Assembly: GCA_021397845.1 (NCBI GenBank)
Contig: JAHSVC010000024.1
Location: forward strand, 434,001-498,000
Length of the DNA stretch: 64,000 bases
Direction: 5' to 3'
Source of the DNA: Areca catechu
Taxonomy: Eukaryota > Streptophyta > Magnoliopsida > Arecales > Arecaceae
Below the pieces are notes generated by a model. That model was given only the letters and a program-made list of their open reading frames with translations, had not been told where the DNA came from and made no database searches. Positions within the stretch are counted from its first letter, which is position 1, and each line of letters begins with the position of its first letter. Of the stretch, positions 31,012 through 41,952 are shown one piece after another. Both the position numbers and the translations under genes were made by a program.

Positions 31012-32208
31012 ATGATGAGGCTGTTGGTGCAGTTCCCCACGCCTTTCGGGCTCGGGGAGATGAAGGGGATGATCCAGCCAGTCCCGCTCTGCCTCCAGAC
31101 GGTCCCAGGCGCCAGGGGCGCGGAGCTCGCCCATGATATCGACGACCTCGATCTGAGAGAGAAGGAACCCAGGGGAGGGCCCGTAGAGCGCCTGCTGACT
31201 TTTCCCCTCGGTTCGGATCCCCTGAAGACGGTGCAAGTCGGGGCCCAGCTCCCCGAGGAAGAGCGAACCCGCCTGCTGGAGTTCCTTCGTGCCAACGCTG
31301 ACGTGTTCGCCTGGTCAGCAGCCGACATGCCGGGCATCCCGCCCGAGGTCATCATGCACAGGCTGAACGTGGACCCAAGTTGCCGCCCGGTCCGCCAGAA
31401 GAAGAGAAGCTTCGCCATGGAGAGGCAGAAGGCGATCAACGAGAAAGTAGAGAAGCTCCTCGCCGCCGGTTTTGTCCGAGAGGTCCAGTACCCCAGTTGG
31501 CTGGCAAACGTGGTCATGGTAAAGAAGAATAGTGGTAAGTGGAGGATCTATGTGGACTACACCGACCTCAATCGAGCTTGCTCGAAGGACAGCTTCCCTC
31601 TTCCAAAGATCGACCAGCTGGTCGACACCACCTCGGGGCATCGCCTCCTGTCGTTCATGGATGCCTTCTCCGGATACAACCAGATCCGGATGAACCCGGA
31701 GGACGAAGAGCACACTGCCTTCATAACTGACCGCGGGACTTTTTGCTACAGGATGATGCCCTTCGGCCTTAAGAACGCGGGAGCGACGTACCAACGTCTG
31801 GTCAGTAAAATCTTCAAAGACCAGATAGGCCGCAACATGCAGGTGTACGTGGACGACATGCTGGTGATGAGCAAACCCGACTCGGACCACGTTGCTGACT
31901 TGGCGGAGACGTTCGGCAACCTCCGGCGCCATCAGATGAAGCTGAACCCGGCGAAGTGCGCCTTCGGCGTCTCCGCCGGGAAGTTCCTAGGGTTTATGGT
32001 GACCCAAAGAGGAATCGAGGCCAACCCGGAGAAGGTCCAGGCCATCCTGGACATGGAGCAGCCCGCCTCCAAGAAGCAAGTGCAGCAACTGACCGGCCGG
32101 GTCGCGGCCCTTAGCCATTTTATCTCCAGGTCGGCGGACCGCTGCCGACCCTTCTTCAAGGTGCTAAGGAAGATGAATGACTTTGCTTGGACCGAGGAAT
32201 GCCAGTAG
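31012..32208 (+). pseudogene. T1 reverse transcriptase
   Basis: 398 codons open. RT blocks in order: DVFAWSAADMPGI, KWRIYVDYTDLNRACSKD, SFMDAFSGYNQIRM, YRMMPFGLKNAGATYQR, the catalytic YVDDM at 31846-31860, and KFLGFMVTQRGIEANPEK. All three catalytic Asp are present. It ends at TAG 32206-32208, where the frame continues into AFEELKKTL of the thumb/RNase H junction, so the stop is a point change within one polyprotein. Confidence 0.9.
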
Positions 32209-33189
32209 GCCTTCGAGGAGCTGAAGAAGACGCTTGCATCGCCACCATTGCTGTCCAGGCCCGAGGAGGGGGAGGAGCTTACCCTCTACTTGGCGGTTAC
32301 CCCAGAAGCCGTCAGCTCAGTCTTGGTCCGAACTGACGGCCAGGGACTCCAGCGGCCGGTGTACTATACCAGCAAGCTTCTCCGTGATGCGGAGCTCAGG
32401 TATTCTTGGCCCGAGAAACTTGTTTTTGCGCTAATAGTGTCTGCCCAGCATCTCAGGCCCTATTTCCAAGTGCACCCTATCGCCGTCTTGATGGATCAAC
32501 CGCTGAAAGCGGTGCTCAACCGACCCGATACCTCGGGACGATTGGCCAAGTGGGCACTGAAGCTCAGCAAGTTCGACATTACATACAGGCCAAGGTCGGC
32601 CATGAAGGCACAGGTGCTGGCCGACTTCTTGGTCGAATGTGCAGGCTTGGGCAAGGAGCCCGAGGAGGGCCCCCCGGCCCGGCCGACGGAGGTTGGCCCC
32701 GATGAGCCCGGAGGGGACACCTGGATCCTCCATGTAGACGGAGCCTCGAACTCCGGCGGGAGCGGAGCTGGGCTCATCCTTGCCAACGGCGACGGGGTCG
32801 TCGCCGAATGCGCACTCCGTTTCCAATTCCCCGCAACAAATAACCAAGCAGAGTACGAGGCACTTCTCGTCGGACTGAGAGTCTCTCGCGAGCTGGGCGT
32901 GACCAACCTCAGAGCTTTCACTGACTCCCAGCTCGTGGCGGGACAGGTATCCGGGGAGTACGTCGCGCACGACCCCCAAATGGTGAAATACTTGGAGCTC
33001 GTCAAGGCGGGCGCGTCCAAGTTCCGGCGCTTCAACATCTTCCATATCCCGCGCGGGGAGAATGCCCACGCGGATGCCCTCTCTCGGCTGGCGACCCTAC
33101 CGGACTCGATGCTGGGACGCGCTCATGTGGAGCGCCTAGAGATCCCGAGCCTCGAAGTGCCGGCGGAAGTCCACCAGGTCAACCACGAA
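32209..33189 (+). pseudogene. T1 dual RNase H region
   Basis: Same frame as RT. The first module (about 32270-32560) is the gypsy RNase H remnant (VYYTSKLLRDAELRYSWPEK; RPYFQVHP). After a KFDITYRPRSAMKAQVLADFL linker comes a second, archaeal-type RNase H at about 32719-33110 with ILHVDGASNSGGSGAGLIL (catalytic Asp), NNQAEYEALLVGL (Glu), FTDSQLV (Asp) and ENAHADALSRLA (final Asp). All second-module catalytic residues are seen. Tat elements are known for this double arrangement; the second module is thought to be the active one. Confidence 0.85.
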
Positions 33190-34428
33190 CCCAGCTGGAT
33201 GGACAAGTACGTTGCGTACATCACCAGTGGCACCCTACCGGAGGATCGCGAGGCGGCCCGCCTCATCAGGAAGAAGGCCGTGCGGTTCGTCCTGATGGAT
33301 GGGCAGTTGTATCGAAGATCCTACTCCTACCCCCTCCTCAAGTGCGTAGGACCCACGGACGCCAAGCTCGTGCTCCAGGAGATTCACGAAGGCATCTGCG
33401 GGAACCACGTGGGGGGCAGGGCACTGGCGTACAAGGCCCTCCGTCAGGGCTACTTCTGGGAGACAATGAAGGAAGACGCCGCCGACTTCGTGAAGAAGTG
33501 CGACCGGTGCCAGCGTCACGCCACGGTGCAGCGACAACCCTCCAACCCAATCTCCCAGCTCTCAGCCCCCTGGCCGTTCGCCCAGTGGGGGATGGACCTC
33601 CTGGGCCCATTCCCGCCGGTGTCTGGCTAGCGGAAGTTCTTGATAGTGGCCATCGACTACTTCACGAAGTGGGTCGAGGCCGAACCCTTGGCGAGGATCA
33701 CCGAAGCAAACGTCGCCAAGTTCTTCTGGAAGTCCATCGTCTGTCGCTTCGGCCTCCCCCACACCGTGGTCACCGACAACGGACGCCAGTTCGACTGCCG
33801 GGAATTCGAAGAATTCTGCAGCGACCTCGGCATCAGGCATCGCTTTACCTTGGTGGCGCATCCACAGACCAATGGGGAGGCCGAAGTCACGAACAGGACC
33901 ATTCTTCAGGGCCTCCGCACGTGGCTGGACCAGGCCAAGGGCAGGTGGGCCGACGAGCTTCCCAGCGTCCTCTGGGCGTACCACACCACCCCAAGGACGG
34001 CTACCGACGAAACCCCGTTCAACCTCGTCTTCGGAGCCGAGGCAGTCATCCCGATCGAGCTCAGCCTACCCACGCTGCGTGTGGAGCAATACGACGAGAC
34101 AAAAAACCCAGCCAGGATGATGCTCAACCTTGACCTTCTCGAGGAAACGAGGGACAAGGCCCGAATCCGAATGGCAGCGTATAGGCAGCGTGTAGCCAGA
34201 TATTACAACTCCCGAGTGCGGCCGAAGGTTTTCCGTCCCGGAGATTTGGTCCTCCGACGTGCTGAAGCCTCCCAGCCACGGGAATGCGGCAAGCTATCAC
34301 CCAACTGGGAAGGCCCATATCGGGTGGCAGAAGCCCTCCCTCACGGAGCATATTACTTGGAGGAATTGGAAGGTGCCAGGTTCCCCCGGACGTGGAACTC
34401 CTCGAACCTGAGGATGTACTATCAGTAA
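33190..34428 (+). pseudogene. T1 integrase
   Basis: Zinc-binding HHCC module at about 33382-33520 (HEGICGNHVGGR ... CDRCQRHA). DDE core: WGMDLLGPFPPV (first Asp), TDNGRQFD (second Asp), NGEAEVTNRTIL (Glu). C-terminal module WEGPYRVAEALPHGAYYLEEL, then the natural end RMYYQ and TAA at 34426-34428. A TAG at 33628-33630 separates the zinc module and first Asp from RKFLIVAIDYFTKWVE; relatives have Gln there. Without that one codon the integrase would be intact. Confidence 0.9.
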
Positions 34429-34493
34429 TGTAAGGCTCCCTGTTCCTATAACAAAGTTCCCCCGCTTCAAACACTCCCTTCTCATTTCGACAA

Positions 34494-35150
34494 GAAGGCC
34501 TACGGCATCGGGTTCAGACCGCAGATCCTGGGCTTCGGCCTGGAAGGTGGCGCCGAACCCAGTTCGCCCACGCAAGCCCGGAGAACAGCTCAGCAAGCTG
34601 CGCAAGGCTTGAGAAAGCCTGCGGCATCGAGCTCAGTCTGGAGATCCTGGGCTTCGGCCTGGAAGGTGGCGCCGAACCCAGTTCGCCCACGCAAGCCCGG
34701 AGAACAGCTCAGCAAGCCGCGCAAGGCTTGAGAAAGCCTGCGGCATCGAGCTCAGTCCGGAGATCCTGGGCTTCGGCCTGGAAGGTGGCGCCGAACCCAG
34801 TTCGCCCACGCAAGCCCGGAGAACAGCTCAGCAAGCCGCGCAAGGCTTGAGAAAGCCTGCGACATCGAGCTCAGTCCGGAGATCCTGGGCTTTGGCCTGG
34901 AAGGTGGCACCGAACCCAGTTCGCCCAAGCAAGCCCGGAGAACAGCTCAGCAAGCCGCGCAAGGCTTGAGAAAGCCTGCGGCATCGAGCTCAGTCCGGAG
35001 ATCCTGGGCTTCGGCCTGGAAGGTGGCGCCGAACCCAGTTCGCCCACGCAAGCCCGGAGCACAGCTCAGCAAGCCGCGCAAGGCTTGAGAAAGCCTACGG
35101 CACCGAGCTCAGTCCGGAGATCCTGGGCTTCGGCCTGGAAGGCAGTGCAG
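34494..35150 (+). repeat. Six 119-bp tandem repeats in T1
   Basis: The word AGATCCTGGGC recurs at 34523, 34642, 34761, 34880, 34999 and 35118, a constant 119-bp spacing. Units contain GGCCTGGAAGGTGGCGCCGAA and AGCAAGCCGCGCAAGGCTTGAG. Copies differ at only a few positions, so the array is young or homogenised. It lies between the end of pol and the 3' end of the antisense gene. Short open frames here are repeat shadows. Confidence 0.93.
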
Positions 35151-36202
35151 AAACCATGTTGCCTGCGCGAGCATGAAGGCGACCCAAAGTCGGGCCCGCT
35201 TAAGGCCTACCCAGCCGCGACGCGACCCAAGAGGCCCCATCCTTCGATTCGAGCAATGGAAGGACCAGGCCTGCAACTGTTTCAAGTATTCCATACCGAC
35301 ATCTCAGAAAGAAAGAAAAAGAAAGGTGAGGTGGAATGAAAGAACTCAAGGTTTTGATAAACTTAGATTTTCATTGATACAAGTAGCTAGTACAAGCTGG
35401 GAGTCCCGACAGGCCGGGACTCCCCAAAAAAGAAGAAGGAAGGAAAACAACAGCAGGAAAAAGAAAAGATATCCGGAAGAAGGCGCTGGGCTCACTGTGG
35501 TGCGGGGTCGGAGCCCTCTGCCGGGGGCGCGGGTGCTGCGTCCTCGACTTCTACGACGGTCGGCTCCTGAGGCTGCTCCGGAGCCGCGGCATCGCTGGTC
35601 GACGGCGCCGCAGGAGTCACTTCGGCCGTGCCGGAGGCCCTGCTCTCGCCTCCTGGCCTCCTGCCACCGATCACTACCCCGCTCAGATCCAGCTGGGGGA
35701 AGAAGGCCCCCACCTTCTCCTGGCACATCCGGAACCCCTTCAAGAAGGAGTCCACGGCGGCCTCCCGAACCTCTGACATGTACTTGTCGGAAGCCCGGAA
35801 TTTTGGGACGGCCTCTTGCGCCTCCCGCTTGGCAGCCTCCAGGAGCCCGTTGATGTATGCGCTCCGGTCCTTCGCCACGGTCGCGTCTCGCCGGGCCTCC
35901 TCCAACTGGCGCTCCAGCCACTGGGAGTGGGCCTGCAGGCGGGCCTTCTCCGCCGCCTCCTCCTCCGTGCGGCGCTGGTTGGAGGTCCGCTCCTCCGACA
36001 AGGAGGCCTCCAGCTCCTTGTTCCGCTCCTCGGAACGCGCCAGGTCGGACTGGAGGGCTTGTTTATCGGCTCGCAGCTCGGCCCCCTTCTCCATCAGGTC
36101 CTTGATGTCGGCCGCGAGCTTGCCGAGTCTCAGCTCCCGCTCGGAGTCCCTTTTGGCGTTCCCTACGAGGAAGTTCCTCAATAGGAGAACGTCGTTCCCG
36201 AT

Positions 36203-36287
36203 CTACAACGACAAAAGCAACACAGGTCAGAAGAGAGGAAGCTAAGCCTCAAAAGGGAAGAAGGGGAAGGAAGAAGCTCGGACTTAC
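36203..36287 (-). other. Intron 2 of T1 antisense gene
   Basis: 85 bp, donor CACG/GTAAGT at 36288/36287, acceptor TTGTAG/ATCGG at 36203/36202. Joining gives LLQLFT-IGNDVLL in one frame. The intron itself breaks the frame, so splicing is needed to link the middle and coiled-coil parts. Confidence 0.75.
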
Positions 36288-36802
36288 CGTGAAGAGCTGC
36301 AGGAGGATCCCGAGCAGCGCGTCTGCATAATCCCGGCCGCCCCGAGCTCGGCGGTCACGGGCGGTGGAGGCGTACTCCATGATCTTCTCGGCGAGCCCTT
36401 TGTCGAGGATGACCGAGTCTCGCTGGGTGATCACCGGTGCCGGGGGCGTCAGGCCGGCTCCTGCGGCGGCCGCCCCCTCAGCTGGGGCCATGGTCGACGG
36501 GCTGGCGGTGGCCGCGGGCTACGCCGTCGAGGTGGCAGCCACGACGGGCCCGGTGCTGGGCGGAGCAGCAGGCGGTGGAGCCCTCTCGGCGGTGGCGCCA
36601 CCAGGTCGCGCGGCCGGGGTATCAGTAGCCCCGCCCTGAGGTAGCCTGGGCGGGGGAGCGACAGCAACCGGGCTAGGCATGGTCGCCGTCACGACCTCCC
36701 GGCTCATCTCTGTGCGAGCCCTCTTCGCCGCAGGCTCGTCCACCTCTACAATATCCCGCTGGGCTGCGCCCTCCAGGAGGTTCTCCAGTGAAAATTTCAT
36801 CC

Positions 36803-36885
36803 CTGCAGAACAAAAGAACAGAGAGTCAGCCGGATCGGTTATGAAGAAAAAGGGGGGCAGAAGTCAATGCGAGGCCGAATCTCAC
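36803..36885 (-). other. Intron 1 of T1 antisense gene
   Basis: 83 bp, donor GACGG/GTGAG at 36886/36885, acceptor TTCTGCAG/GGATG at 36803/36802, with a pyrimidine-rich tract before the acceptor. Phase 1, after VSPIRET. The same place and phase is used in T2 (intron 51767-51848). Confidence 0.75.
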
Positions 36886-37739
36886 CCGTCTCGCGGATGG
36901 GACTGACCCCGGCCTCAAAAAGATTCTGCTCAGAGAGCAGAACCTCGAGTGCCGGGACCACATCGCTCAGGAGCTGGGAATAAGACTCCCGGTCCGCTGA
37001 CTCGACCCGGGAATTTCGGTTCGGGGTCCGGTCCGGTTCACTCCAGGCCCAGTCGACGTCGTCGACCGAGGCGAAGAAAAACCGGCTCTTCCAGCCCTTG
37101 ACCGAGGAAGGGAGGTCGAACCGGAGACACCTGGGCTGGGGCGAAATGTACCACCAGCCGTCATCGGTGGAGCACTTCTTCAGGGTGAACAAGGCCTTGA
37201 AGAGAGAGAAACGGGCAACGAACCCATGGAAATGACAGAAAATAATAAAGGAGAAGATGACCCGGATGGCATTAGGAGCCAGCTGGGCCGGGACAAGCCG
37301 GAAGTGGCTGAGGAAGGAAAGAAAGAAGGGATGCAGAGGAAACCGAAGACCCCCAAGGAGGAAGTCTTCGTAGAAGGCTATGCGGCCGGGCCACTCATGG
37401 TGACGCGCTCCCCGGACCGTGGAACAAATAAGAGAACTGACCCCGGGATGCCGTAGGCATCCCGGAGCAGGGAAAGATCGCCTTCGGTCATGGTAGAAGC
37501 ATGACCGGAGGGACCGGCGGGAAGAGAAGGCAGAGCAGGAAGAGAACGGAGGGGCACGGCAGGTGCAACCGGAGGGGACCGGATCCCCCTGGGGATGCCG
37601 ATGGTGACACCCCCGGGTTGCAGACGCCGGCGGACCTCCTCCGGATTGTCTCCTCATCTGAGGAGGAAGAAGATGGAGTCCTCGGCCGGGATGGACCGGC
37701 CTCGTCCGGGTTGGAAGAGACATGGCGACGATGCACCAT

Positions 37740-38217
37740 AGAAAAGGAAAGGACAAAAGATCAGAAAAGAAACGAGAAAGAAGGAGGGGGGGCTAGAGGA
37801 GAAGAAGGGGGCACTCACCGAAAATACGCCAGACGAGCGCGAGCAACAGGAGTTGTTAGCCTGCAGCAAACCGCCCACGAAGCAAGGGAAAAGGCCTCGT
37901 TCTGGAAAGTCCCCTCCCCTTCAAACTCAGTCGACAGCGACCGTACCCGTCATTCCGCCTCAGGCCACTGGATGATCGCCACGTGGGCGCACGCCCGACA
38001 CCGACGCCTCGTTAGAAGAGTAACGGCCTCTGCCTCGAAGCGACGCATTGATTATGGGCAAGTGGGCGACGCGTGGCGGCTCCCCATAGGTTTTCAGCCG
38101 CATCGAGCCACGGCGACGAGGATCGTGGCAATTATGATGCAAGATCTTCGCCTCTCCACGTCATGTCCGCATTAAATCCCGACGTTCCGTTCTACGACGC
38201 CCCGACGGAACGGCGGG
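37740..38217 (-). promoter_or_regulatory. Probable promoter region of the T1 antisense gene
   Basis: The 0.48 kb between the antisense start codon and the polypurine tract has no open frame consistent with pol or the antisense protein. It includes T-rich and polypyrimidine stretches on the minus strand. Its place implies that it holds the antisense promoter and leader, but I see no clear TATA box. Confidence 0.35.
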
Positions 38218-38230
38218 CTGGGGGGCAATT
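38218..38230 (+). other. T1 polypurine tract
   Basis: CTGGGGGGCAAT lies directly before TGTTACAGCC of the 3' LTR. This G-run plus CAAT is the usual plus-strand primer site of Tat-type elements. T2 has the same pattern (GTGGGGGGCAACTAT, sense strand). Confidence 0.85.
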
Positions 38231-39774
38231 GTTACAGCCGTGACAATGACGTGGCCAGGCTCAGGTATCGCCGAATGCGAGCGAGCCACGTGTAAGTTTC
38301 CCCGGCCGAGTCAGCGCCACGTCCTCAAAGCCAGGATCGGCAAGACTACACCGCCCGACGACTGTCTGAGGCAAATCGCCCTCGCCGAGGTCGAGTTCGG
38401 CTGGGAGTTCCTCTACCACCTCATTGGCGCCCGGGCCCGGAGGGGTCCGCCTAAGTGAGGTCGGCCGAAGCCAGGCGACCTCCTGCCACCTCGCCAGGTG
38501 TCCACCCAGGAGGGGTCCGCCTAAGCCGAGGTCGGCCGGTCCTTCGCCCTTCGCCAGGTGGCCACCCGGAGACGGGTCCACCTCGGTCGAAGCCAGGCGA
38601 CCCCCTGCCACCTCGCCAGGTGTCCACCCAGGAGGGTTCCACCTAAGCCGAGGTCGGCCGGTCCTTCACCCTTCGCCAGGTGGCCACCCGGAGACGGGTC
38701 CACCTCGGCCGAAGCCAGGCGACCTCCTGCCACCTCGCCAGGTGTCCACCCAGGAGGGGTCCACCTAAGCCGAGGTCGGCTGATCCTTCGCCCTTCGCCA
38801 GGTGGCCACCCGGAGACGGGCCCAACTCGACCGAAGCCAGGCGACCTCCTGCCACCTCACCAGGTGTCCACCCAGGAGGGGTCCACCTAAGCCGAGGTCG
38901 GCCGATCCCTCGCCCTTCGCCAGTTGGCCCCCGGAGACGGGTCCAACTCAGCCGAGGTCAGACCGCTCGTACGGAGAGGGCCCCAGGGAGAGAGACGGGC
39001 CCCGAGGCCATCCCTCGGGCCGTACGAATCCCAGACGGCGCTCCGTACGGAGGGCGGCGGCACCCGGAACATCACTTGCATCGGCCCGACAAGTCCTGCA
39101 GCCGAGAGACCCGATCCTGACGGAACAGGCCCCATAGATGGATGGCGCCCACGCTTGGGGAAGAGAGCGCTCTCGCTGGGCCCGAGGCCTGACCGGCCGC
39201 TTTGCCAGCGCCGCCCTCCCCTTTTTTCTCTTCTATTTTTGCCTTTTCCCTGCTGGGCCAGGCGGACGAGGTCGAAAAGCCGCCCGGCCCCCTTCACCGA
39301 AAAGGGAAAAGAGAAAAGGACAGGGAGGGGAGTCTCCAAGGAGGAAGAAACATCCGCACGACGAAGGGAGATAAAGAGGAAGGAATCTGGGGACGACAAG
39401 GTAAGCCAACTAGCCTGGGGACAAGGAGGAAGCACCGGCAAAAGGCCTTGCTCCGAGAGAGAAACCAGAGATCCCGAGAGGGGAACACTGGGCGTGAGCT
39501 CGGCAAGGAGGCCCAGCCGAGATTCTGGTCCCCGGAGCGTTTCCTTCACCAATTAACTCTCTAAGTCTGGAACCCTTTCGAGGGTCCGGCTGGAGAGTCT
39601 GTTCCTTCTCGTTGTCTACTGACTTGACCATCGGAGCTCCCTCGCCGGGATCCCCGGCCAGGGTCTTCTAACCCCTTTGTTGCAGGTTCTCCGCGGGAAG
39701 GGAGGCTCCCTCGCCAGGCGGTCAGGAGGAATCGGCGGATCCGTGGCACGGGCGCGGCGACGAGAGCGGCAACA
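38231..39774 (+). repeat. T1 3' LTR
   Basis: It starts TGTTACAGCCGTGAC after the polypurine tract and ends ...GAGAGCGGCAACA. It contains a 122-bp tandem array (38440-38960). Its U5 part has TTGACCATCGGAGCTCCCTCG and TAACCCCTTTGTTGCAGG, typical of Tat LTRs. The 5' partner is missing, so the right boundary at 39774 relies on the CA terminus and U5 context. Long open frames in this region are not conserved proteins. Confidence 0.75.
38440..38960 (+). repeat. 122-bp tandem repeats in T1 LTR
   Basis: AGCCAGGCGACC recurs at 38469, 38591, 38713 and 38835, exactly 122 bp apart, with a partial unit on the right to about 38960. Within each unit TCGCCAGGTG(G/T)CCACCC occurs twice, so the unit is itself an ancient dimer of about 61 bp. 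Confidence 0.93.
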
Positions 39775-40200
39775 ATGTGTATTAGTGTTGTCGCTCTCTA
39801 GTCCGACTATGATTACACGAGGATCTAGTTTCCTTTCGGGCCTCCAATGGGACGATCACTGGCACAACCGATGTGCAGTATGTGTAGTCAGGAGCTAGTT
39901 GCATCTTTATTTTTAGCCATGCATGGCAGTTGCTGACACATACCAAGGATGCATATTTTTTCGTGTGATATCAGAATTAGTTTTTTTCGAGCCTCCAGTG
40001 GGACGATCACTGGCACATGACCGATGTGTGGTATGTGTAGTCAAGATTCTATTCTCTTTTAGGGCTAACCACAAGCCGATCATGGCCATAGTCAGAGGGA
40101 CTAGGAGAGTAAAGTAAATGGTTGGACATCCATAGTTGTGCCATTTGTAATTGAATGTGCATATAATGTGATGTTGCATTTTATTTTATCATGTCCTGGT
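39775..40200. repeat. Duplicated 70-bp segment in decayed sequence
   Basis: 39826-39893 and 39976-40048 share GCCTCCA(A/G)TGGGACGATCACTGGCACA and ATGTG..GTATGTGTAGTCA, 150 bp apart in direct orientation. No coding motif. It lies just after T1 and probably belongs to an older element, possibly the upstream part of the LTR remnant that follows. Confidence 0.6.
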
Positions 40201-40612
40201 TATTCTGTGATGTATAATTTGTGTCAATTTGTAAATTATTGTTGACATATTTATGCATATATTAGAGATGTTGATAACTTATTAAGCCTGTATAGCTCAC
40301 CCCCTGCTGTTCTATATTTTTGTTACAGATCTGGAATATCAATTGGGCTTTGAGACCAGTCAGAGAAACTAGGATTTAGGTGTTAATCCCTTCATTTATG
40401 ATTTATCTTTTAGTTGAGTTTTATCTATCATTAATCTTTATAAAAAATTCTAGAAATAATTAGTAAAATTTGTTCTTTACCGTTGCTTGGATATTGAATT
40501 GAAAGATAGCCCTGGCATGATCTCTAGGATGATACTTAGGATTGTGCGGCTGGTCGCGTTGCCGATTCTAGTGCTGGATTCGGGGTGTGATAATTAGGTA
40601 TGCTATGTTTAG
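40201..40612 (+). mobile_element. Chromovirus-like LTR end with damaged primer site
   Basis: The tail (40560-40590), GTTGCCGATTCTAGTGCTGGATTCGGGGTGTGATA, resembles the 3' end of LTRs of Tekay/Del-type chromoviruses. It is followed by TTAGGTATGCTATGTTTAG. That looks like the initiator tRNA-Met primer site TTGGTATCAGAGCTATG with CAGA deleted. A GCTCACCCCCTGCTGTTCT block at about 40295-40315 is also typical of these LTRs. No matching internal region follows. Confidence 0.5.
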
Positions 40613-40689
40613 TTATGTCTCTCTAATCTCCGAATGAAGCAATAGAATCGGAAGATGGTACCGAGCATAGCAGCAGCTATAGGTACTCC

Positions 40690-40930
40690 GCTCATCATAG
40701 ATAACTACACAGTGGAGGTAGCTCGTGCTAGATATGGCAAGATCTGCATCCAAATTGATATCTCGAAACCACCGCATGCACCATGGGATGGATATTATTG
40801 CTAAGGGCAGGAGATCATTATAGCTGTTTCAATATGAAAAACCAGCATTACTCTGCTTCCGTTGCGGCAGGGTTGGACACCTTGAGGACTAATATCACCT
40901 CATTGTTGGGAAGGAGGCTAATCTGATTTA
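40690..40930 (+). pseudogene. LINE ORF1-type zinc-knuckle remnant
   Basis: In two frames the sequence reads ARYGKICIQIDISKP, then QYEKPALLCFRCGRVGHLED followed by a stop and a YHL where the last Cys is expected. This order (a beta-strand-rich IDxSKP segment, then YE-x-P-x-C-x2-C-x4-GH) is characteristic of DUF4283/zinc-knuckle proteins of plant LINEs. It is broken by stops. The chromovirus LTR remnant just before it seems unrelated. Confidence 0.55.
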
Positions 40931-41435
40931 GGAGGGGAAGGAGTCGCGTCGGCTCATCCCCATTCAGCAAAACATGCATCGAAGTCCAAGCCTCCAAACC
41001 AGCTCTGGTTCATCACTACATGGCAGCCCAAGTATGCAAATCAGTCCCAGTTCATCTATTACAAAGGAAGCAAAGTATATGAAGAATATGGATGATTAGC
41101 CATCGATCGGTTAAGCCCAAGACCAATGGTAAGAAGCCAAGTGTCCACATCACAACTAGCGTTAAAGAGTTATCCTTTCTAGGTCCATTTTGACCTGGTC
41201 CAAGTAATAATTAGACCTTGTCGTGGGGATCATGAGTTGCGGCTCCTGCGGAGGAGATCGAGGAAGAAAAGGAATTTGAGACATAGATGCTCGAAAGGAA
41301 ACCATGGAACACTTGTTCAGAAAAGAATTGGAAAGAGCTCGAAACGGATGCCCCTGAGGGAATTGAGGCACGGTTGGACTCTAGTCAAGCTGTGAAGATC
41401 ACCTTTGCTTGAGACGTGTAGATGGTAGGAAAGAA
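40931..41435. other. Unassigned decayed sequence
   Basis: No recognisable motif, LTR or repeat. It may continue the LINE-derived remnant. It ends at the left LTR of the LARD-like element. Confidence 0.35.
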
Positions 41436-41952
41436 TGCAGGAAAATTTACATCGATCCCATGCATCATTGACAGATAACAGATTAGAACATAAATGTTTA
41501 GATCTGGTTTTATAATTTTTATCACATAATTAATATCAAAAAGGATTTACGATACATACCTATATTCGTATAATCCCAAATCTGGAAGTAATGCCCACGT
41601 GAACATCGAAGGCAAAGTCCTCTCCAACATCCTCTCGGTAGATGGCTCATCGATGGGGCAAGCCATGAGAACAAAACTCACGTAGAATATGATATAATAA
41701 GGGGTGGATAAGGGACCTAATCTATTATTTATAAGCAAACCCTAATAGGCCTTCCCATCACGGGCCAGTTGGGCCAAGGCCTACATTGTGCCGCCTCAAC
41801 CACATCAACCCACATTAGGTGCTCCTAGCCCAAACAATGATCATATAATATTGGGCCCATCATACGTCTATCAACATTGACTATAAATCAACCCGGTTTT
41901 AATAAAAAAAAAATTTCAATTAATGTTAGAACAAATTAAGGAAAAATCCTCA
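41436..41952 (-). repeat. LARD 3' LTR
   Basis: It aligns with 47616-48140 (shared ATTAGAACATAAATGTTTAG and TACGATACATACCTATATTC). The right edge ...AATCCTCA is followed by CATTCTTCCACTTTGGC, the complement of a purine-rich primer site (GCCAAAGTGGAAGAATG). Confidence 0.8.

Larger units (their letters stand above)
35492..37739 (-). pseudogene. T1 antisense gene (PF04195-like plus coiled coil), three exons
   Basis: Exon 1 (37739-36886) starts MVHRRHVSSNPDEAG. It carries the plant 'putative gypsy type transposon' domain (FYEDFLLGGLRFPLHPFF; QLAPNAIRVIFSF; DGWWYISPQ). Exon 2 (36802-36288) is Ala/Pro-rich. Exon 3 (36202-35492) is a long coiled coil rich in E/R/A, ending in a FFPQLDLSGV motif and an acidic tail. 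Two introns have GT-AG ends and keep frame. Defects: a one-base shift near 37390 and TAG at 36519-36521. It runs opposite to pol, as in Tat elements. The function is unknown; pairing with pol RNA could make it regulatory. Confidence 0.8.
30601..39774 (+). mobile_element. T1: 5'-truncated Tat-lineage Ty3/gypsy element
   Basis: A plus-strand element with protease, RT, gypsy-type RNase H, a second archaeal-type RNase H, integrase, a tandem repeat spacer, an antisense gene, polypurine tract and 3' LTR. The 5' LTR, primer site and gag are missing. The double RNase H and the antisense gene between pol and the 3' LTR are Tat features. GC content and coding quality are high: from 30840 to 34428 one frame is open except for three TAG codons. 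Confidence 0.88.

Noticed and set aside
31315..33984. Minus-strand open frames of 80-212 codons opposite T1 pol
   Set aside because: They are antisense shadows of the GC-rich RT/RNase H/integrase frame and have no domain. The only supported antisense gene of T1 starts at 37739.
38424..39564. Open frames of 110-220 codons around the 122-bp repeats
   Set aside because: They are read through tandem LTR repeats in several frames at once; the repeat period of 122 is not a multiple of three, so no single protein repeat is kept.
40201..40612. Complete chromovirus insertion
   Set aside because: Only the LTR tail and a damaged primer site can be recognised; no gag or pol follows, so only a remnant is claimed.
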